Positions 15,310 to 18,267 of a stretch of 18,267 bases of DNA are shown here, one piece after another. Below the pieces are notes generated by a model. The model was not told the origin of the DNA and searched no databases. It worked only from the letters and a program-made list of their open reading frames with translations. The stretch comes from an uncultured bacterium. Lineage in GTDB: Bacteria; Bacillota; Clostridia; Christensenellales; Pumilibacteraceae. The stretch spans positions 1 through 18,267 of the forward strand of contig CATKFJ010000091.1 in the NCBI GenBank assembly GCA_949747725.1, written 5' to 3'. The position numbers and the translations under genes were made by a program. Numbering within the stretch: the first letter of the stretch is position 1; every line of letters starts with the position of its first letter.

Positions 15310-17181
15310 ATGAATAAAACAGTATCGTTTTTTCCCAATTGCGAAGAGTGCAAAACGCCTGTCGGCGCGGCTACGGTAGGCGAGCCTATCAGCCTCACGC
15401 TCAAATTTACTCGACCGCAAAATCCGTCCGAAGTGTTTTTGGTGTTGACTAAAGACGGCGAGGACGCCGTGCGTTATGCCATGAACTTGGTAAAGGAAGA
15501 GGACGGACAATATACATATTCGCTTACGGTAAAGGTTACTACCTCGGGGCTGTATTTCTATCATTTCGATATCCAAAACGAGGATCAGGTCTATCGCGTC
15601 GGTAGCGACATAGATCTGAACGCTCTGCTCGGCAAAGGTTCGGATTGGCAGCTTACCGTCACCTCGGACGAGTATGCGCCTACGTTTATGGACGGCGGCG
15701 TGATGTACGAGATAATGCCGGATAGGTTTTTTATCGGCGGCGATCGGAACATGACAAAACCTTACGCGCATTACCGCGACGATTGGGGCGGTGTTCCCGA
15801 ATACCGCGCCGACGAGAACGGTAAAATAGCCAATATAGATTTCTTCGGCGGCAATCTTAAGGGTATTGCAAAAAAACTTACATATCTGAAAAATTTGGGC
15901 GTCACGTGCATCTATCTTACGCCCATATTCGAAGCGCACTCCAACCACAAATACGACACCGGTAACTTTATGCGCGTAGACAGCGATTTCGGCACGATCG
16001 ACGACTTAAAGGACTTGATCAAAAAAGCGAACAAGCGCGGAATAAAGATCGTTCTCGACGGCGTGTTCTCGCATACGGGCGACGACAGTATTTACTTCAA
16101 TAAGTACGGCAATTACGACGGCACGGGCGCATACGGCTCCGTAAAATCCCCCTATTACTCTTGGTATAAGTTCAAACATTGGAATGACGATTACGAGTGC
16201 AGATACAACATAGACATCATGCCGGATACCGACGTTTCCAATCCGTTGTACGATGAGTTTGTCACGGGTCAGGAGGGCGTGATACGGTATTGGACGCGCT
16301 TGGGCTTGGGCGGTTGGAGATTGGACGTTTGCGAACAGCTAACCGATGAGTTTATAAGCAATTGCGTCAGAGCGGCTAAAAAAGAAAACGCGGACGCCGT
16401 TGTGTACGGCGAAGTGTTCATGGACGCTTCCAACCCGATTGTCAACAATGTAAGGCGTTGCTTTGTAACGGATGGAAAGCTCGACAGCGTAACGAACTAT
16501 CCGTTCAAAGAAGATATACTGAATTTCGTCAGATGCGGCGACAGCGACAGGCTTAACAATACAGTTGCGTTCGTTATAAATAACTATCCCAAGCACGTTT
16601 TGGACAGCATGATGAATTTGCTCGGCAACCACGACACGGCGCGGCTCATGACGGTGCTCGGCGATAACGGCGAGATAAACGGCAAGGACGATAAGGCTAC
16701 CGCGGTCGTCAATAACAGAGAACAAGCCGTCAAGCTTGTCAAGCTTGCCGCGGCGTTGCAGTATACGCTCCCCGGCGTGCCGTGCGTGTATTACGGCGAC
16801 GAAGTCGGTATGGAAGGGTTCGAAGATCCGTTCAACAGGAAATGCTATCCTTGGGGCAACACGGATAAAGATTTGCTCAAATGGTATAAAAAGTTGGGCG
16901 CGGTCAGAACGAACGAAAGAGAAGTGTTCGCCCACGGCAAGTATACGGCGGTCGATACGAAACACGGCGTAATGTATTTCAAGCGTACGCTCGGCGACCA
17001 AACCGTTTATGTCGTAGTAAATAATTCGGGCAGCGACTATTCTCCCGAGCTTCCCACCGACGATTATACCGATTTGACATGTTATAAGCCTTTCGGCGGT
17101 GTTGTAAAGGATAAGGAAGCGGTTGTCTTAAAAGCTACGAGCAAAACCGAGTTTCCCCAAAAATTATCGCGTAAAGCGTAA
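15310..17181 (+). CDS. Cytoplasmic GH13 alpha-glucan hydrolase (neopullulanase/cyclomaltodextrinase-like)
   Basis: A 623-residue GH13 enzyme without a signal peptide. An N-terminal beta domain of about 120 residues (CBM34-like by position) precedes the barrel, which opens with GGVMYEIMPDRFF. Conserved regions are VLDGVFSHTG, GGWRLDVCEQ (nucleophile Asp339), VVYGEVF (acid/base Glu368) and LLGNHDTARL (Asp442). The fifth region reads MPDTDVSN where the neopullulanase group has MPKL-type text, so subfamily is not settled. A small C-terminal beta domain follows. The likely role is to hydrolyse maltodextrins or limit dextrins left by GlgP. A ribosome binding site AAGGAG lies at 15296-15301. The gene is last of the glycogen set. 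A lipoprotein gene begins 30 bases downstream. Confidence 0.92.
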   Translation: MNKTVSFFPNCEECKTPVGAATVGEPISLTLKFTRPQNPSEVFLVLTKDGEDAVRYAMNLVKEEDGQYTYSLTVKVTTSGLYFYHFDIQNEDQVYRVGSDIDLNALLGKGSDWQLTVTSDEYAPTFMDGGVMYEIMPDRFFIGGDRNMTKPYAHYRDDWGGVPEYRADENGKIANIDFFGGNLKGIAKKLTYLKNLGVTCIYLTPIFEAHSNHKYDTGNFMRVDSDFGTIDDLKDLIKKANKRGIKIVLDGVFSHTGDDSIYFNKYGNYDGTGAYGSVKSPYYSWYKFKHWNDDYECRYNIDIMPDTDVSNPLYDEFVTGQEGVIRYWTRLGLGGWRLDVCEQLTDEFISNCVRAAKKENADAVVYGEVFMDASNPIVNNVRRCFVTDGKLDSVTNYPFKEDILNFVRCGDSDRLNNTVAFVINNYPKHVLDSMMNLLGNHDTARLMTVLGDNGEINGKDDKATAVVNNREQAVKLVKLAAALQYTLPGVPCVYYGDEVGMEGFEDPFNRKCYPWGNTDKDLLKWYKKLGAVRTNEREVFAHGKYTAVDTKHGVMYFKRTLGDQTVYVVVNNSGSDYSPELPTDDYTDLTCYKPFGGVVKDKEAVVLKATSKTEFPQKLSRKA

Positions 17182-17211
17182 CGATCGAATATTCAACTTT
17201 AAGGAGGAATC

Positions 17212-17760
17212 ATGAAAAAACAATTGATGACTATATTGGCGGTTGCGGCTATTGCGTCGAGCGCATTGGCGTGCGTCGCTTGCGGTTCGGGCGATTCAAA
17301 CTCCGGCGGCAATAACAACAATTCGTATACTCAAACACAGCCCGATCAATCACAAAACGTAACGCCCCAATTGACATACGGTAAAAAGTATATTTTAGAT
17401 GACGACGTTAAGATCGCCGCAGGCGAACAAACTTGGTGTATTTTTAATGCCGACGGAACGGGTAAATATCACATTTATTATAAATACGAGTCTTCTTATG
17501 ATGGTACAGAAATAAGTGATTACACGATAAACTTTAAATATTCTTATACGAATACATTAAAAACAAAAATAGCGTGTTTTTACGATTCCATTACTCACGG
17601 CGCAACGGACAATCAAAAGAGTGATAGGAGAAGTTGGTCGACGGTTTTTGAAATGGGCGAGAATATGATATTGAATTTGGGACAGTACGGCTATAGTATT
17701 TACGTGAACGAAGATTATCTTAAACAGATCCCCAACTTCGGGGAAGAATCAAATGACTGA
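17212..17760 (+). CDS. Small putative lipoprotein of unknown function
   Basis: A 182-residue protein with a classic lipoprotein signal: MKK, a hydrophobic stretch to about residue 19, then ALACVACGSG. Either Cys21 or Cys24 could be lipidated, and Cys24 followed by Gly-Ser-Gly is the more usual form. A low-complexity Ser/Asn/Gln linker (about 25-52) leads to a roughly 125-residue soluble domain rich in Tyr, Lys and Asp (YHIYYKYES, INFKYSYTN), which looks beta-rich. It would be anchored on the outer face of the membrane. I do not recognise the domain. AAGGAGG at 17201-17207 marks the start. The gene may be co-transcribed with the GH13 gene 30 bases upstream, although one is cytoplasmic and the other exported. 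Its second half is more AT-rich than the glycogen genes. Confidence 0.75.
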   Translation: MKKQLMTILAVAAIASSALACVACGSGDSNSGGNNNNSYTQTQPDQSQNVTPQLTYGKKYILDDDVKIAAGEQTWCIFNADGTGKYHIYYKYESSYDGTEISDYTINFKYSYTNTLKTKIACFYDSITHGATDNQKSDRRSWSTVFEMGENMILNLGQYGYSIYVNEDYLKQIPNFGEESND

Positions 17761-17799
17761 CGGTGATTGCGATATTTTGCAATTCATACTCCGATTTCC

Positions 17800-17828
17800 T
17801 TGCATTTTTCGTAAAGTAATGATAATAT
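17800..17828 (+). promoter_or_regulatory. Candidate promoter ahead of the tRNA-Arg region
   Basis: TTGCAT (17800-17805), a 17-bp spacer and TAATAT (17823-17828). Both hexamers are imperfect. It lies within an imperfect inverted repeat, 17794-17805 against 17829-17841, with one bulged base. A transcript from here would cover the tRNA-like fragment, the hairpin and tRNA-Arg. Confidence 0.4.
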
Positions 17829-17843
17829 ATGCAAAGGAAATTC

Positions 17844-17870
17844 ATGACCGTAAAAATGCTTTTTCGCTAA
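17844..17870 (+). CDS. Possible 8-codon leader ORF
   Basis: AAAGGA sits 5-10 bases before an ATG at 17844, and the frame MTVKMLFR ends at TAA 17868-17870. It falls in the candidate transcript leading to tRNA-Arg. Its last sense codon is an Arg codon (CGC). It may equally be chance. Confidence 0.15.
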   Translation: MTVKMLFR

Positions 17871-17885
17871 AACGAGAGAGATTAA

Positions 17886-17929
17886 ACACCCGTAGCTCGG
17901 TTGTCAGTATCGGGTGACGGGCTTGCCCG
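17886..17929 (+). pseudogene. Truncated tRNA-Arg-like fragment with adjacent GC hairpin
   Basis: CACCCGTAGCTCGGTTG (17887-17903) matches the 5' part of the downstream tRNA-Arg at 16 of 17 positions. The text then jumps to TCAGTAT and CGGGTG (17911-17916), which pairs with CACCCG like an acceptor stem. The D stem's second strand, the anticodon arm and the T arm are missing, so it cannot be a functional tRNA. CGGG-CTTG-CCCG (17918-17929) follows directly. Confidence 0.6.
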
Positions 17930-17953
17930 AAAAGCAGACAATAAAAAATAAAA

Positions 17954-17982
17954 ATCCTATTCGGTCAAAGATCGGGTAGGAT
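17954..17982 (+). other. 13-bp RNA hairpin just upstream of tRNA-Arg
   Basis: ATCCTATTCGGTC (17954-17966) and GATCGGGTAGGAT (17970-17982) pair along their whole length with three G-U pairs and an AAA loop. The G-U pairs suggest the fold matters in RNA and not in DNA. It ends two bases before the mature 5' end of the tRNA and may guide 5' processing. Confidence 0.55.
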
Positions 17983-17984
17983 GA

Positions 17985-18061
17985 GCACCCGTAGCTCAGT
18001 TGGATAGAGTATCAGATTCCGATTCTGAGGGTCGCAAGTTCGAATCTTGTCGGGTGTACCA
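17985..18061 (+). tRNA. tRNA-Arg (anticodon CCG), CCA encoded
   Basis: The cloverleaf is complete. Acceptor GCACCCG/CGGGTGT has a G-U at the first pair, and the D stem is GCTC/GAGT. The anticodon arm is TCAGA-TTCCGAT-TCTGA, giving anticodon CCG (codon CGG, Arg). There is a 5-nt variable loop, a T arm GCAAG-TTCGAAT-CTTGT, discriminator A, and CCA at 18059-18061. Confidence 0.96.
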
Positions 18062-18090
18062 AAGCCCCTGCTTTTGCAGGGGCTTTGCTA
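18061..18090 (+). terminator. Intrinsic terminator after tRNA-Arg
   Basis: Perfect 11-bp arms AAAGCCCCTGC (18061-18071) and GCAGGGGCTTT (18076-18086) with a TTTT loop. The T run is short (TTTGCTAT) but the stem is GC-rich and begins on the last base of the tRNA CCA. Confidence 0.85.
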
Positions 18091-18150
18091 TACCCACGAG
18101 TTTGGCATTGGACAAGAAAATAGTTATGATTTTATGTACTTGACAAGGTA

Positions 18151-18159
18151 TGTTATACT
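18151..18159 (+). promoter_or_regulatory. Candidate extended -10 promoter of the last gene
   Basis: TG-T-TATACT (18151-18159) is an extended -10 element. A TTGACA at 18140-18145 lies too close to pair with it as a -35, and no TATAAT-like box stands 17 bases from that TTGACA. Transcription would start near 18166. Confidence 0.5.
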
Positions 18160-18165
18160 ATATGT

Positions 18166-18216
18166 GAGAGGAATATTAACTCTCGAAAACGGAATCTATA
18201 TAGTTTCCGTTTTTTG
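18166..18216 (+). promoter_or_regulatory. Leader with 5' stem-loop and terminator-like hairpin
   Basis: GAGAG (18166-18170) can pair with CTCTC (18180-18184) at the predicted 5' end. AAAACGGAA (18186-18194) and TTCCGTTTT (18205-18213) then form a stem followed by a T run, an intrinsic terminator located before the ribosome binding site of the next gene. Since no gene other than the tRNA precedes it, it may be an attenuator. Confidence 0.55.
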
Positions 18217-18238
18217 TTGCCCGAAAAAGGAGGAGTGT

Positions 18239-18267
18239 ATGGGAACAGAAACAAGACAAATTGACAA
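18239..18267 (+). CDS. Start of an unidentified gene cut by the window end
   Basis: AAAGGAGGAG (about 18226-18235) precedes ATG at 18239, and the frame MGTETRQID stays open to the last base. Only nine codons are visible, so the product cannot be named. The strong ribosome binding site and promoter/leader upstream support a real start. Confidence 0.6.

Noticed and set aside
1..18267. CRISPR array, transposase, integrase, toxin-antitoxin or phage defence genes
   Set aside because: No regularly spaced direct repeats and no such protein motifs were found; the XRE/DUF6809-like pair lacks recognisable toxin features.

Overview
The window looks like a chromosomal segment of a carbohydrate-using Bacillota (Clostridia-type) bacterium, probably gut-associated. 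The reasons are strong AAGGAG-type ribosome binding sites, consensus TTGACA-N17-TATAAT promoters, a TPP riboswitch upstream of a ThiT-like transporter, a DUF6809-like small protein, and a glycogen operon next to an NPCBM-bearing alpha-galactosidase. The placement is inferred from gene content and style. There is no marker gene, and the order within Clostridia cannot be fixed.

Layout. (1) Positions 1-3969 hold the 3' part of a very large multidomain GH27 alpha-galactosidase that carries an internal rhodanese domain, an NPCBM module, a MucBP-like module and two C-terminal repeats. It ends at a 14-bp perfect bidirectional terminator shared with (2) a convergent AraC-family regulator (4083-4922, minus). 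(3) Positions 5064-5688 hold a small XRE repressor divergent from a DUF6809-like small protein, with repeated operator-like sequences between them. (4) Positions 5847-7574 hold a standalone ilvC (class I ketol-acid reductoisomerase) followed by an AlkD-type DNA glycosylase. (5) Positions 7590-8914 hold a palindromic intergenic repeat, then promoter, TPP riboswitch, terminator and an enlarged ThiT-like thiamine S-component. (6) Positions 8988-17181 hold a glycogen operon: glgB with a histone-H1-like Lys/Ala/Pro tail, a glgA with substituted nucleotide-sugar-binding residues, glgP, and a cytoplasmic GH13 alpha-glucan hydrolase. A small lipoprotein gene follows. (7) Positions 17761-18267 hold a tRNA-Arg(CCG), preceded by a truncated copy of its own 5' half and several hairpins, then a leader with a terminator-like hairpin and the first codons of a gene cut by the window end.

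How the genes work together. glgA elongates alpha-1,4 chains, glgB branches them, glgP releases glucose-1-phosphate, and the GH13 enzyme trims limit dextrins or maltodextrins, so the operon holds both synthesis and breakdown. No ADP-glucose pyrophosphorylase (glgC/glgD) is present in the window. The glgB promoter is flanked by two TGAT/ATCA palindromes that could be operators. The secreted GH27 protein would feed external galactosides into this metabolism.

I did not find a convincing new defence system or mobile element. The most unusual items are the rhodanese domain inside the alpha-galactosidase, the H1-like tail on glgB, the altered glgA active site, and the truncated tRNA-like copy with structured leader ahead of tRNA-Arg.
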